Of a stretch of 64,000 nt of DNA, positions 27,272 to 37,001 are shown piece after piece. A model generated the notes under the pieces. That model was not told the DNA's origin. It made no database searches and saw only the letters and a list, made by a program, of their open reading frames with translations. The stretch is from Martelella sp. HB161492. Its GTDB lineage: Bacteria; Pseudomonadota; Alphaproteobacteria; Rhizobiales; Rhizobiaceae. Position 1 is the stretch's first letter; each line of letters begins with the position of its first letter. The stretch is from contig NZ_JAATVV010000010.1 in assembly GCF_013184775.1 (NCBI RefSeq), positions 150,323 to 214,322 on the forward strand, read 5' to 3'. A program made the position numbers and the translations under genes.

Positions 27272-28126
27272 TCACTCTTCTGACACGAAATCAAGGCCGA
27301 TATCGAGGATGGGCGCGGAGTGGGTGAGCCAGCCGACCGAGATCAGGTCGACGCCGGCACGGGCAAGCGCTCCGGCTGTCTCCGGCGTAATGCCGCCCGA
27401 GGCTTCGGTGATCGCGCGGCCATCGACGATTGAGACAGCCTCGGCCAAAAGCTCCGCACCCATATTGTCGAGCAGCACCGCATCAACGCCGATTGCCATG
27501 GCCGTGCGCAGCTGATCGAGCGTGTCGACCTCGACTTCGATCTTCACCATATGGCCCGCATTTTTCTTCGCCCGTTCGATGGCGATGGCGATATCGCCGG
27601 CAATGGCGATGTGGTTGTCCTTGATCAGGACCGCATCGAACAGGCCGAAGCGGTGATTGCCGCCGCCGCCCATGCGCACGGCGTATTTTTCCAGCGCGCG
27701 AAGTCCGGGTGTTGTCTTGCGGGTGCACACCACGGCAGCGCCCGTGCCTGCAACCGCCTCGACAATGCCGGCGGTGACGCTGGCAATGCCGGAGAGATGC
27801 GACAAAATGTTGAGCGCAGTGCGTTCCCCGGTCAGAAGTCCGCGCGAGGGACCGGAAAGCGTTGCGATCCGCGTTCCCGGTGAAACGGCGGCGCCATCGT
27901 CCACATGGCGGGTCATGGTGATGGCCGGATCGACCAGTTCAAAGGCAAGCGCCGCGGCGTCGAGCCCGGCGACAACGCCCTTCTTCCGGGTCGCCATCGT
28001 TACGCTGGAGCGATGACCGGACGGGATCACCGCATTGGAGGTGATGTCGCCGGCAAGCCCCAGATCCTCGACAAGCGCGTTGCGGATCACGGGTTCGATC
28101 ATCGGGCGAAGCAGGGGGGCAGTCAT
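27272..28126 (-). CDS. nadC: Nicotinate-nucleotide pyrophosphorylase (quinolinate phosphoribosyltransferase)
   Basis: 284 residues. The enzyme joins quinolinate and PRPP to give nicotinate mononucleotide. Signatures: EDLGLAGDITSNAV near the start, TRKTTPGLRALEKYAVRMGG (quinolinate-binding Arg/Lys), IEVEVDTLDQL and VLLDNMG; ASGGI at the C-terminal side. It is the last gene of nadABC, 3 nt after nadB. Confidence 0.96.
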   Translation of the reverse strand: MTAPLLRPMIEPVIRNALVEDLGLAGDITSNAVIPSGHRSSVTMATRKKGVVAGLDAAALAFELVDPAITMTRHVDDGAAVSPGTRIATLSGPSRGLLTGERTALNILSHLSGIASVTAGIVEAVAGTGAAVVCTRKTTPGLRALEKYAVRMGGGGNHRFGLFDAVLIKDNHIAIAGDIAIAIERAKKNAGHMVKIEVEVDTLDQLRTAMAIGVDAVLLDNMGAELLAEAVSIVDGRAITEASGGITPETAGALARAGVDLISVGWLTHSAPILDIGLDFVSEE

Positions 28127-28129
28127 GGT

Positions 28130-29662
28130 TCAGGCACTCCGGGCAAGGGGGGTGAGATTGCGGGCATGGTCGAGGATTGCATCGAGGCCCATCCGGTTCC
28201 GGATCGCTGCCGGCCGCTTCTGCGGAAAGTCGGCGCGGGCATGGCCGCCACGCGTCTCGTCGCGCAGATCGGCGAAGACAGCGATCGCCAGCGCCACCAG
28301 CGCCGGATCGGCATCGGCACCATCGGCGTCATAATGGGCAAGCAGCGCCGGGATCGCCTGATGAATGCCTTCAGCCGAGCGCAGCACGCCGAGGTGGCGG
28401 CTCATGATCGGGCGAATATTACCGGTCGTCGGGGTGACACTCGGCAGGGACCGGCCGGGGTCGGTTACGGCAATGGCGCGGGCTGGTGCTGCCTCCGCCG
28501 CTGCGGCGATATCTGCCGCTGCCAGTGCGCCCGTCACCACCGCCTCGGTCAGCGAATTGCTGGCGAGCCGGTTGGCCCCGTGCAGACCGGTCGCGGCGCA
28601 TTCACCGGCGGCCCAGAGGCCGGAAACGGAACTGCGGGCGTTGTCGTCAACATCAATCCCGCCCATATGATAGTGCTGGGCCGGTGCCACCGGGATCGGC
28701 GCGTGCGCCGGGTCAATGCCGGCCTGACGGCAGATTGCGGTGATTGCCGGGAAGCGGGCGTAAAAGCCTGTGCCAAGGCAGGCCCGGGCATCGAGAAACA
28801 CCTTATTGCCGCGTGAAATCTCGGCGAAAATCGCCCGCGCCACCACGTCGCGCGGCGCGAGCTCGCCGCCTTTGGTTCCGGCCATGAAGCGCTCGCCATG
28901 ATCATTGATCAGCACCGCACCTTCGCCGCGCACCGCCTCGCTGATCAGCGGAACGGGGCGGGCATTGACAGCAAGGCCGGTCGGGTGGAACTGGACGAAT
29001 TCCATGTCGGCAAGACGGGCGCCGGCGCGCGCGGCCAGCATCACGCCCTGGCCGAAATTGCCGGGCGGGTTGGTCGAGGCCGCATAAAGTCCGCCAATGC
29101 CGCCGGTTGCCAGCAGCACGCGGTCGCTCGCAAGGGTGAAAAACCGTCCGCTTTTTTCGGCAAGCACGCCTGCGATCCGGCCCTCGTTGACAATCAGCCG
29201 CCGGGCCGATGTGTTCGTCATCAGCCGGATCGAGGGCGTTGACAGGACCTGACGGACAAGGGCTGCAACAATGGCGGCGCCGGATCTGTCGCCCTCGGCA
29301 TGCAGTACCCGCCTGCGGCAATGGGCAGCTTCCAGCGCCAGCGCATAGGCGCCGTCGCCATTGCGGTCAAAACGGACGCCGTGGCGTTCCAGAAGCTGGA
29401 TTGCGGCCGGGGCCCTGGTGAGGATTGCGGTGGCGGCTGCCGGATCGCAAAGCCCGTCGCCGGCCCGAAGCGTGTCTTCAAGCTGCAGCTGCGGCGTGTC
29501 GTCGGCACCAACCGCAGCAGCGATGCCACCCTGGGCCCAGGCGCTGGAGGTTTTCTCGCCGGCGCCGGCCCGGGTGATGAGGGTGACCGGCAGCGGCGCA
29601 AGCTCCAGCGCCGCCACAAGACCGGCAATACCGCTGCCGATAATGATGACGGGCGTGTTCAT
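28130..29662 (-). CDS. nadB: L-aspartate oxidase
   Basis: 510 residues. The FAD-binding motif is [17 protein letters not shown] at residues 5-21. Other signatures are [44 protein letters not shown] and the Ala/Gly-rich [21 protein letters not shown]. The enzyme oxidises L-aspartate to iminoaspartate. The nadA stop and nadB start overlap by 4 nt. Confidence 0.96.
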   Translation of the reverse strand: MNTPVIIIGSGIAGLVAALELAPLPVTLITRAGAGEKTSSAWAQGGIAAAVGADDTPQLQLEDTLRAGDGLCDPAAATAILTRAPAAIQLLERHGVRFDRNGDGAYALALEAAHCRRRVLHAEGDRSGAAIVAALVRQVLSTPSIRLMTNTSARRLIVNEGRIAGVLAEKSGRFFTLASDRVLLATGGIGGLYAASTNPPGNFGQGVMLAARAGARLADMEFVQFHPTGLAVNARPVPLISEAVRGEGAVLINDHGERFMAGTKGGELAPRDVVARAIFAEISRGNKVFLDARACLGTGFYARFPAITAICRQAGIDPAHAPIPVAPAQHYHMGGIDVDDNARSSVSGLWAAGECAATGLHGANRLASNSLTEAVVTGALAAADIAAAAEAAPARAIAVTDPGRSLPSVTPTTGNIRPIMSRHLGVLRSAEGIHQAIPALLAHYDADGADADPALVALAIAVFADLRDETRGGHARADFPQKRPAAIRNRMGLDAILDHARNLTPLARSA

Positions 29663-30630
29663 AGGGCCAGCATCCGCTCCACGGCACGGCGCGCATCGCC
29701 GGCGATTGCCGGGTCGACAGTCACGGCGTGGCGGTTGTTTTCCAGCGCATCACGGATGTTCTTCAATGTGATCCGCTTCATATGCGGGCAGAGATTGCAG
29801 GGCCGGACGAAATCGACCTCCGGGTGATCGACGGCGACATTGTCGCTCATCGAGCATTCGGTCAGCAGCACCACACGCGCCGGCTTGTTGTCGCCGACAT
29901 AGGCTGACATCAGCGCGGTCGAACCGGCGAAATCGGCTTCAGCCACCACATCGGGCGGACATTCGGGATGGGCCAGCACCTGAACGCCGGGCCAGGCCTC
30001 ACGCATCTCGCGCACATCCTCGGCGGTGAAGAGTTCATGCACTTCGCAATGGCCCTTCCAGGTGATGATCTCGACATCGGTCTCGCGGGCAATGTTCTGG
30101 GCGAGATATTCATCCGGGATCATGATCACCTTCGGCACGCCGAGCCCTTCGACGATCTTTTTCGCATTGCCGGAGGTGCAGCAGATATCCGAGGCCGCCT
30201 TTACCGCCGCCGAGGTGTTGACATAGGTGATCACCGGAACGCCGGGATGGGCGGCGCGCAGCAGCGCCACATCTTCAGGCGTGATCGAATCGGCGAGCGA
30301 ACAGCCGGCCGCCATATCCGGGATCAGCACGGTCTTTTCCGGGTTCAGGAGCTTGGCGGTTTCGGCCATGAAATGCACGCCCGCCAGAACGATGATATCG
30401 GCCTCCGCTTCTGCCGCCTTGCGGGCCAGCGCCAGGCTGTCGCCGACAATGTCGGCGACGCCGTGGAAAATGTCCGGCGTCTGGTAGTTATGGGCGAGAA
30501 TAACGGCATTCTTCTCACGTTTCAGCGTTAGAATGGCCTCCACGTCATCCGCATGGCTCAGCCATTCGGCCTTTGGCATCACCCGTGACACGCGCTCATA
30601 CAGTCTGTTGGCGTCAAAACCGGCATTCAT
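29659..30630 (-). CDS. nadA: Quinolinate synthase
   Basis: 323 residues. NadA condenses iminoaspartate and dihydroxyacetone phosphate and carries a [4Fe-4S] cluster. Candidate ligands are in [16 protein letters not shown] and [24 protein letters not shown] is the N-terminal signature. The ATG is preceded by AAGGAGAGAGCG. It is the first gene of nadABC, with two operator-like palindromes just upstream. Confidence 0.96.
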   Translation of the reverse strand: MNAGFDANRLYERVSRVMPKAEWLSHADDVEAILTLKREKNAVILAHNYQTPDIFHGVADIVGDSLALARKAAEAEADIIVLAGVHFMAETAKLLNPEKTVLIPDMAAGCSLADSITPEDVALLRAAHPGVPVITYVNTSAAVKAASDICCTSGNAKKIVEGLGVPKVIMIPDEYLAQNIARETDVEIITWKGHCEVHELFTAEDVREMREAWPGVQVLAHPECPPDVVAEADFAGSTALMSAYVGDNKPARVVLLTECSMSDNVAVDHPEVDFVRPCNLCPHMKRITLKNIRDALENNRHAVTVDPAIAGDARRAVERMLAL

Positions 30631-30643
30631 CGCTCTCTCCTTA

Positions 30644-30660
30644 ATACTCTATTTGAGTAT
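30644..30660. promoter_or_regulatory. NadQ operator-like palindrome 1
   Basis: ATACTC-TATTT-GAGTAT is a perfect 6-bp inverted repeat with a 5-nt spacer. It lies 14 nt upstream of the nadA start codon, where a repressor of nadABC would act. Confidence 0.65.
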
Positions 30661-30675
30661 ATTTAGAGCGCGATT

Positions 30676-30696
30676 CATATTCTCCCATTGAGTTTA
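30676..30696. promoter_or_regulatory. NadQ operator-like palindrome 2 (imperfect)
   Basis: CTC-CCATT-GAG keeps the same CTC-N5-GAG core as site 1, with weaker outer arms. Its centre is 35 bp from that of site 1. The overlap with the 3' end of nadQ is minor (the gene stops at 30699). Confidence 0.5.
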
Positions 30697-30698
30697 TG

Positions 30699-31625
30699 TC
30701 AATGCCGGGTGGTGGGGAGACGTGATCCGGAGAGCGCGCGCTCTTCGAGGATGGCATGGCGGTAGCGAAACAGCTTTGCGGGTCTGCCGCCGGTTTCGGC
30801 GGTCACGGCGCCGGTTTCCTCGATCAGTGCCTGCTGGTCGATCTGGCGGCGGAAATTGGGCTTGTGCAGCCTCAGGCCCGCCAGCGCTTCGACGGCGCGC
30901 TGCAATTGCAGAAGCGTGAACTGCTCCGGCATCAGCTCGAAAACAACGGGGCGGTATTTGATCTTGGCGCGCAGCCTGGCAATGCCGGTGGCGAGAATGC
31001 GCCGGTGATCGGCGGCCATCGGCTTGCCGAACCAGAAAGCCGGTGCCGAACCGGCCTCGGCCACCAGCTTGGCCTCATACATCAGCTCATAGCGCTGCAG
31101 CACCAGATCCTCATTCCATGCGGCGCCGTTGAGGCCGAAGGCAAAATCGAGGCGATGGCGGCGATAATCGCGGCCGGGCCGCTCGCTCTCGGCCCATTGG
31201 CTGAGCATCTCGACGATGTTTTCGAGGATGTCCGGGCGTCCGCCGCGCAGATCCTCCCAGGGAAAATAGCTGTACCAGTCCTTCCACAAGGGGCGCCCGC
31301 CGCCGGGTGGGGCCTGTTCGCGCACCAGTCCGAGATAGGAGATCGAAATGATGTGACGGTCATCTTCGTTGCGTACGCCGCCGCGATCGCGATCGGCAAA
31401 GGTGTAAAGCTGTTCAAGATAACCGACCGGATGGCCGGTCTGGTCCTCGACCCAGTCGCGCAGGCCGGCCTGCAGGCTGCGATGCCCGGAAATAAACGGG
31501 CCGGAGGGCAGTTTCACGCCGGCCTCCACCGTCATCACCCGCGGTGCATCCTCCGTCACGGCGGTAAGCACGGCAATCAGTTCGGCGTGGGCATTGGCAT
31601 CGGTCACGGGCGGCTTGTCCTCCAT
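30699..31625 (-). CDS. nadQ: NAD biosynthesis transcriptional regulator, NadQ family (Nudix-like)
   Basis: 308 residues. The N-terminal half resembles Nudix-like effector domains without a functional Nudix box. The C-terminal part (LQLQRAVEALAGLRLHKPNFRRQI, TGGRPAKLFRYRHAI) is the winged-helix segment found in NrtR/NadQ regulators. NadQ is the alphaproteobacterial regulator encoded next to nadABC. It is oriented in line with nadABC and its product most likely binds the palindromes at 30644-30696. The family name rests on context plus these motifs. Confidence 0.78.
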   Translation of the reverse strand: MEDKPPVTDANAHAELIAVLTAVTEDAPRVMTVEAGVKLPSGPFISGHRSLQAGLRDWVEDQTGHPVGYLEQLYTFADRDRGGVRNEDDRHIISISYLGLVREQAPPGGGRPLWKDWYSYFPWEDLRGGRPDILENIVEMLSQWAESERPGRDYRRHRLDFAFGLNGAAWNEDLVLQRYELMYEAKLVAEAGSAPAFWFGKPMAADHRRILATGIARLRAKIKYRPVVFELMPEQFTLLQLQRAVEALAGLRLHKPNFRRQIDQQALIEETGAVTAETGGRPAKLFRYRHAILEERALSGSRLPTTRH

Positions 31626-31754
31626 TCTCCATCAATGGCGGTAGCACGGATGGGCCGGTCCGCCAATGACAGCCGACAAAAGGATGAGGCTGTTACGGAC
31701 ATGTCATGCAGAGGGCGTAGAGAGCGAAGACCCGCGTCAAACAAAGATATTGCC

Positions 31755-32576
31755 ATGCTCCGCTTCTTCCCAGCCTTTCTGATGTCGCTCTTCCTCACAT
31801 TTCCGGCCTTTGCCGTCACGCCGCTCGATCACGCCCACGCCCATAATGATTATTGGCATCAACGCCCGCTTTTCGATGCGCTGGACCGCGGCTTCATGAG
31901 TATCGAGGCCGATATCATGCTGCGCGACGGCAGGCTCCTCGTCGGCCACACGGCTGCGGAACTCGGCGATGAGCGCAGCTTGCAGGCGCTCTATCTTGAT
32001 CCGCTTCTCGCCCGTGTCCGGGACAATGACGGCAAGGTCTATGCCGACCAGGATCAGCCGCTGATCTTGCTGGTCGATCTGAAGCAGGATGGACCGGACA
32101 CCTATCGGGCGCTTGAAAAACTGCTGCCCGCCTATGCCGGCATGCTGACCAGCTATCGCGATGGCGTCGTCACGCCCGGCGCCGTGACGCTGGTGCTCAC
32201 CGGCTCTTCAGCCTGGCAGGTGCTGCGCATGGAGAAAGAGCGCTACGCCTTCACCGATGCAAGCTATGTCGAGCTGAACCTTAACATGCCGCCCGAAGCC
32301 ATGGTGATGCTGAGCCAGAAGTGGACGCAGATTACCCACTGGAAGGGCGAGGGGCCACTGAACGACAACGAGGATCGCTTCATCCGCAAGATCATCGCCA
32401 AGGGCCATGAGCGTGGCGCCAAGGTACGCTTCTATGCAACGCCGGATGAACCGGGGCCGGGGCGCGATGCGGTATGGACCTATCTTCTCGATGCCGGCGC
32501 CGACCTCCTCAATACCGATGATCTTAATGGGCTGTCGGCTTTCTTTGCCGCACGCGCGGCCTCAGCCGAAAAATAG
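31755..32576 (+). CDS. Secreted GDPD/PI-PLC-like phosphodiesterase
   Basis: 273 residues with a Sec signal peptide (MLRFFPAFLMSLFLTFPAFA). The TIM-barrel signature is DHAHAHNDYWHQRPLFDAL with His26, His28, His30, Asn31 and Asp32, then FMSIEADIMLRDGRLLVGH (Glu51, Asp53, His65). This fits the glycerophosphodiester phosphodiesterase / PI-specific phospholipase C fold, which hydrolyses lipid head-group phosphodiesters in the periplasm. No clear ribosome binding site precedes the ATG. The gene overlaps the convergent Nudix gene by 15 nt. Confidence 0.75.
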   Translation: MLRFFPAFLMSLFLTFPAFAVTPLDHAHAHNDYWHQRPLFDALDRGFMSIEADIMLRDGRLLVGHTAAELGDERSLQALYLDPLLARVRDNDGKVYADQDQPLILLVDLKQDGPDTYRALEKLLPAYAGMLTSYRDGVVTPGAVTLVLTGSSAWQVLRMEKERYAFTDASYVELNLNMPPEAMVMLSQKWTQITHWKGEGPLNDNEDRFIRKIIAKGHERGAKVRFYATPDEPGPGRDAVWTYLLDAGADLLNTDDLNGLSAFFAARAASAEK

Positions 32577-33080
32577 CGGCAGGCGCGGCCTTATGCGTTC
32601 ATCCACCGTATCAACGGCCGTAACGGGAAACCATTCGGCCGCCTTCACCTCCGCCAGATCGGGGGTGAGGGTGCCGGACAGCCGGGCGGCGAAGCGGATA
32701 TCGAGGTGATAATGCTCCGGCTCCTGCCTTTTGGGATTTTCGGCAATCCGGTGGAGATCGATGCTGATCGGCGTGGCGTCGGGCTTGAGTTCGGCCATCA
32801 GCCCGGTTTCCTCGCGGGTCTCGCGAAAGGCGGCACCCGTCAGGCTCTCGCCGGGTTCCAGGTGCCCGCCTGGCTGAAACCAGCGGCCGATGATCTTGTG
32901 ATGGATCAGCAGCACGGCCGAAAGATCCGCTGAAAACCCGAACAGCGAGGCGGTGACATGGACCGGAAAGGTCGAGCGCGCCGTGTAGTCCCGGTCCTGC
33001 GCCACGAAATCGGCATAATGCGTCCAAAACCGGGCATCATAGGCGGCGATCACCTGGCGGATATGGTCGTTCTGCTCCAC
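32562..33080 (-). CDS. Nudix hydrolase
   Basis: 172 residues from a GTG start preceded by AGGAGACAGGCACC. The Nudix box runs from GGHLEPGESLTGAAFRETRE to ETGL (residues 71-94), with all catalytic Glu residues intact. The substrate is not predictable; the N-terminal helical extension (residues 1-38) is typical of housecleaning Nudix enzymes. Tail-to-tail overlap with the GDPD-like gene. Confidence 0.88.
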   Translation of the reverse strand: MEQNDHIRQVIAAYDARFWTHYADFVAQDRDYTARSTFPVHVTASLFGFSADLSAVLLIHHKIIGRWFQPGGHLEPGESLTGAAFRETREETGLMAELKPDATPISIDLHRIAENPKRQEPEHYHLDIRFAARLSGTLTPDLAEVKAAEWFPVTAVDTVDERIRPRLPLFFG

Positions 33081-33141
33081 GGTGCCTGTCTCCTCTCTTG
33101 CCGGGCGAGTTTCAGCGTCTTGAAGCGCTGAAATCAAGTCC

Positions 33142-33178
33142 AAAAAATCCGCCCGTCCGGGGAGGGCCGGACGGGCGG
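33142..33178 (-). terminator. Terminator of the GH3 gene
   Basis: On the minus strand a 12-13-bp GC-rich stem (CCGCCCGTCCGG with CCGGACGGGCGG) is followed by ATTTTTTGG. It lies 60 nt past the beta-glucosidase stop. Confidence 0.9.
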
Positions 33179-33239
33179 TCAGTGACACCCGGACATGGGA
33201 GGGAGGAGAACCGGGTGCAATGCCATGCCTGACCTGCGG

Positions 33240-35720
33240 TCAGGGTGTTTCGATCCAATTCCTTTCAAGCGTCAGCGTCAGCCGGGCGCGGATATCGGTG
33301 GCACTGGCGGCGATGGAAATGTCATAGTCCCCGGCATCGGCCCTGAAAGCCTGATCTTCAACGGAGAAATAGGCCAGATCGCGCAGCGACAGCGACAGGC
33401 CGGCCGTGCGTGTCTCGCCGGGGTCAAGCGTCAGGCGGGCAAAGGCTTTCAGTTCCTTTACCGGGCGCTCGGCCTGAGGGTCTGTCTCGCCAACATAAAG
33501 CTGCACGACATCGGACCCGCGGCGCGTGCCGATATTGGTAACGTCGATCTCGACCGAGACGCCTTCCTCACCGATTGTCGTGGCCGAAAGGACCGGCGTG
33601 CCCCAGCGAAACGCAGTATAGGAAAGCCCGAAGCCGAAGGGGAAGGCGGGTTTTGTTGCCGTGCGGTCGAAATGACGGTAGCCGACGAATATGCCTTCGC
33701 GATATTCCACATGGCCATCGCGGCCGGGATAGCCGATCGTGTCATTGCCAAAGGCGGAAACATCGTGGAGGCGGGACGGAAAGGTTTGCGGCAGGCGGCC
33801 GCCGGGCTCTGCCGCGCCAAACAGAAGGTCGGCTGCGGCATGACCCAGTTCCTGGCCGGGATACCACATTTCCATCACGGCGCGGACGCGCGACAGCCAG
33901 GGCATTTCCACCGGACCGCCGGTCTGAAGCACCACGACCGTATCAGGATTTTCGGCTGCAACACGGTCGATCAGTTCGTTCTGACGGCCTGGCAGCTGCA
34001 TATCCGGCAGATCGAGGCCTTCCGTATCCCATTCCCCCTGACGTCCGACGAACAGCACGGCGATGTCAGCAGCTCTCGCGGCCTCCACTGCAGCATCAAT
34101 CTCGGCCTCGCCCAGCACATATTCAATGCCGAAGCGCATGGCGCGGATATTGATGCCGTCCTCCTTCTCGTCGACCGGGCGGTATTCGGCGGTGATGTCA
34201 TAGCGCCGTCCGGCGAGAAGCTCGACCGTGGCGCGGCGTTCGTCATTGCCTGTGCCGAAATAGTTATTGCCGCGTTTCCAGTCGGTCTCGCCATCAATCA
34301 CCCTCTCACCGTCAAGGAAGAGATTGGCAAGACCGGCATTGGTGAGGCCTAGCTCGTAAAGCCCGGTCCGCTCTGCGGTGAAGCTGCCGGAGATGCGCAC
34401 CGAAAAATCGTCGAGATCGATTTCCTTGTTCGGCATATCGAACCAGAAGAAGTCGCTCGCCTCTGCCGTGGTGACATGAACTGGCGTGCCGGCCAGTTCG
34501 GTGCCCTGATAGAAGGCGACGGTGAGCGGCGTCTCCACAAGGCTTGCCAGGCGATTGTTGGAGCAGCCGATCGCGGTCAGCACCGCATCATCTCCGAGAA
34601 GCGCCTTCAGTCCGTCGACCGGGCTGATGCGGTAATGCGCGTTGATCTGGGCGCTGCCGCCGCCCATGATCCGGGCGACTGTCGCATTGGGGCCGATCGC
34701 GGCGATTGTCTTCACCCTGGCCTGCGCCAGTGGCAGGATGCCGTCATTTTTCAGCAGCACGCTGCCATCGGCGGCAAGTTTGCGGATCAGGGCGCGGATT
34801 TCCTGTGTGTCAAGCGACGTTTCCGCCGGAATTTCGGGATCATCGAAGGCGCCGACCCGCTCGATCAGCGTCAGCATTCGCGCTGCGGATGTCTCAACGA
34901 AATCGGCGCTGAGCGCACCGCTTCTGACGGCGTCGACAAGCTTTTCGCCGCGGTCGCGCGTCGGTCCCGGCATTTCAAGGTCGAGCCCCGCTTTCACGGT
35001 GCCGATGGTCGAGTGGGAGCCAAACCAGTCGGACATGACGATGCCGTCATAGCCCCATTCCGCGCGCAGGACCGTGGTCAGAAGCCAGCCATTTTCGCTC
35101 GTATAGGTGCCGTTCAGCCGGTTATAGGATGACATCACCGCCCAGACGCCGGCCTTTTTCACCGCGGCCTCGAAGGGCGGCAGGTAGATTTCACGCAGCG
35201 TCCGTTCGTCAATGTCGGAGGAGATCGTCTGGCGCTGATATTCGGAATCATTGCCAACGAAATGCTTGATCGTCGCCGCAACGCCATTGTCCTGCAGGCC
35301 GGTGATATAGCCGACAGCAAGACCCGCGGTCAGCGCCGGATCTTCCGAATAGCATTCGAAATTGCGCCCGTTGAGCCCTGAACGGTGGATGTTGACGGTG
35401 GGCGCCAGAAGCACGGCCGCCCCCTTCGAGCGCGCCTCTTTGGCCAGCGCCGCGCCCATCGCATAGGCGGCATCCGCGCTCCATGAGGCACCGAGCGAAA
35501 TGGCGCAGGGAAAGCAGCTCGCCTTGACGCCGCCAACCAGAGAACCGCCGCCGCGCGCGCCATTGGGACCATCGGAAACCTTGATCTTGGGGATGCCAAG
35601 CCGTGGTACCGCATTGGTGGTCCATGAATCGGCGCCGGACAACAGGGAAACCTGCTCCTCAAGTGTCATGTCCCTGACCAGCGCTTCGATGTCGCGCCCC
35701 GCGGCTACGGCCTTATCCAT
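33240..35720 (-). CDS. Glycoside hydrolase family 3 beta-glucosidase
   Basis: 826 residues from the ATG with GGAGGATTTTC upstream. The GH3 N-terminal barrel holds KHFVGNDSEYQR and the nucleophile Asp231 in GIVMSDWFGSHS. Next are the GH3 C-domain, interrupted by a PA14-like insert (about residues 390-530, SFTAERTGLYELGLTNAGLANLFLDGE), and a fibronectin-III-like C-terminus (VSVEIDVTNIGTRRGSDVVQLYV). There is no signal peptide, so it acts in the cytoplasm on imported beta-glucosides. It is divergent from a TetR gene that likely controls it. Confidence 0.93.
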   Translation of the reverse strand: MDKAVAAGRDIEALVRDMTLEEQVSLLSGADSWTTNAVPRLGIPKIKVSDGPNGARGGGSLVGGVKASCFPCAISLGASWSADAAYAMGAALAKEARSKGAAVLLAPTVNIHRSGLNGRNFECYSEDPALTAGLAVGYITGLQDNGVAATIKHFVGNDSEYQRQTISSDIDERTLREIYLPPFEAAVKKAGVWAVMSSYNRLNGTYTSENGWLLTTVLRAEWGYDGIVMSDWFGSHSTIGTVKAGLDLEMPGPTRDRGEKLVDAVRSGALSADFVETSAARMLTLIERVGAFDDPEIPAETSLDTQEIRALIRKLAADGSVLLKNDGILPLAQARVKTIAAIGPNATVARIMGGGSAQINAHYRISPVDGLKALLGDDAVLTAIGCSNNRLASLVETPLTVAFYQGTELAGTPVHVTTAEASDFFWFDMPNKEIDLDDFSVRISGSFTAERTGLYELGLTNAGLANLFLDGERVIDGETDWKRGNNYFGTGNDERRATVELLAGRRYDITAEYRPVDEKEDGINIRAMRFGIEYVLGEAEIDAAVEAARAADIAVLFVGRQGEWDTEGLDLPDMQLPGRQNELIDRVAAENPDTVVVLQTGGPVEMPWLSRVRAVMEMWYPGQELGHAAADLLFGAAEPGGRLPQTFPSRLHDVSAFGNDTIGYPGRDGHVEYREGIFVGYRHFDRTATKPAFPFGFGLSYTAFRWGTPVLSATTIGEEGVSVEIDVTNIGTRRGSDVVQLYVGETDPQAERPVKELKAFARLTLDPGETRTAGLSLSLRDLAYFSVEDQAFRADAGDYDISIAASATDIRARLTLTLERNWIETP

Positions 35721-35773
35721 GAAAATCCTCCAGCTTTCCGTCCCCATGAAGATAATGGGAATGCGAGAAAAAG

Positions 35774-35790
35774 CTACCAATAAGTAGGTA
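35774..35790. promoter_or_regulatory. Possible TetR operator
   Basis: CTAC-CAATAA-GTAG with flanking TACC...GGTA lies in the 133-bp region between the divergent GH3 and TetR genes. Short palindromes in this position are usual for TetR autoregulators. Confidence 0.35.
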
Positions 35791-35853
35791 AAATATTCAT
35801 GATTGTGCTGTCATCGGTTTTGCGGGAGAAAGAGGCAGGAAAGAGGAGTGCTG

Positions 35854-36507
35854 ATGGGAACGCAGGATATGGGCCGTGCGGCGCCGCAAAGAGGCCGGGG
35901 CGAGGCGGTGCGCAAGCGCTCGGCAAAGGGCGAGATGCGCCGCGCCGAGATCGTCGCTGCCGCGGTCGAGATCTTCTCGCGCGAGGGCTATCGCGGCGCT
36001 TCGATTGCCTCCGTGGCGGCGCAGGTCGGCCTTACCCTTCCGGGCCTTCTCCACTATTTCCCAAGCAAGGTTGATCTTCTGCTTGAGGTTCTGGCCTGGC
36101 GGGACCGCCAGTCGGAGCGTAGTTTCGATCCGGATGTGGTGCATTGGCGGGCGCTGCTCGATCAGCTGGTTGCCGCCAACCGCGCCAATGCCGGCATTCC
36201 CGACATGATCCGGGTATTCTCGGTTCTGAACGCAGAAGGGCTCAGCGATGATCATCCAGCCCATGCCTGGTTTCGTGGCCGCTTCGATCGGATCACCCGG
36301 ACGATGGCGGGCGCTTTTGCCCGCGGTATCGAAGCCGGCGAGGTCCGTCCTGAATGCGATCCTGAAGGCCTTGCCGTGGAAATCGTGGCAATGATGGACG
36401 GATTGCAGGTTGCCTGGCTCAGGGCGCCGGAAAAGGTCGATCTCGTTCAGCGCTTCGAGGCCTATGTCGCCAGGCTCGCTGCCGCGATCACGGTTCCGGC
36501 ACGCTGA
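35854..36507 (+). CDS. TetR-family transcriptional regulator
   Basis: 217 residues. The N-terminal helix-turn-helix is RRAEIVAAAVEIFSREGYRG..SIASVAAQVGLTLPGLLHYFPSKVDLL (residues 30-80). The C-terminal ligand domain is not recognised. The start at 35854 has AGAGGAGTGCTG upstream. It is divergent from the GH3 beta-glucosidase gene, which is its probable target. Confidence 0.9.
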   Translation: MGTQDMGRAAPQRGRGEAVRKRSAKGEMRRAEIVAAAVEIFSREGYRGASIASVAAQVGLTLPGLLHYFPSKVDLLLEVLAWRDRQSERSFDPDVVHWRALLDQLVAANRANAGIPDMIRVFSVLNAEGLSDDHPAHAWFRGRFDRITRTMAGAFARGIEAGEVRPECDPEGLAVEIVAMMDGLQVAWLRAPEKVDLVQRFEAYVARLAAAITVPAR

Positions 36508-37001
36508 AAAAGCCGCAAGCTGCAGCTGTCCGTCTGGCTTTATTCACGCTTTCCACATGAACATGACAGGTATCAACCTTTGGGTTGTGCGCAACAGACG
36601 TAAAATTGTGGCAGCTCCGGCGACATGAAAATGCGCAATGCCGGGGCTATTTTTTCGTGATCCCTGTTTTCATGGGAAAATTCAGCGCCCTTGTGGTTGT
36701 GGCGTGATCACAATGGCCGAAATCGGGCTAAATTTGATTGCATGGTCAAAAAAAAAGACTAGTCTCCCAGCACGCACAGCGCGTGACGCCGGGCCAGATT
36801 GTTGCAACGGTCCCGTCACGAAGGCGCGTTACTCTCGCACGGTGGGTCGCGCGGGGTGCGCTTCTTCTCAAAGGCTTGGTTCGGAGGAAACATCTTGCAG
36901 ATAGGCTGGTCTGCCTGATCACAGGCGTTCTTTCGGACCGTGATGAGTGGGGCCGCCAAGGTGGAAACAGGCGAGGCCCCGGTTTATACAAGGGGAAAAC
37001 C
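36508..37001. other. Intergenic region before the peptide ABC operon
   Basis: 494 bases with no ORF of note. AAAAAGCC...GGCTTTATT at 36508-36542 could be a weak terminator of the TetR gene. An A-tract with the palindrome GACTAGTC (about 36745-36770) is the most promoter-like part. I see no clear operator. Confidence 0.45.

Noticed and set aside
30756..31754. Upstream extension of the GDPD-like ORF to 606 codons
   Set aside because: The extension runs antisense through nadQ. The signal peptide starting at 31755 marks the true N-terminus.
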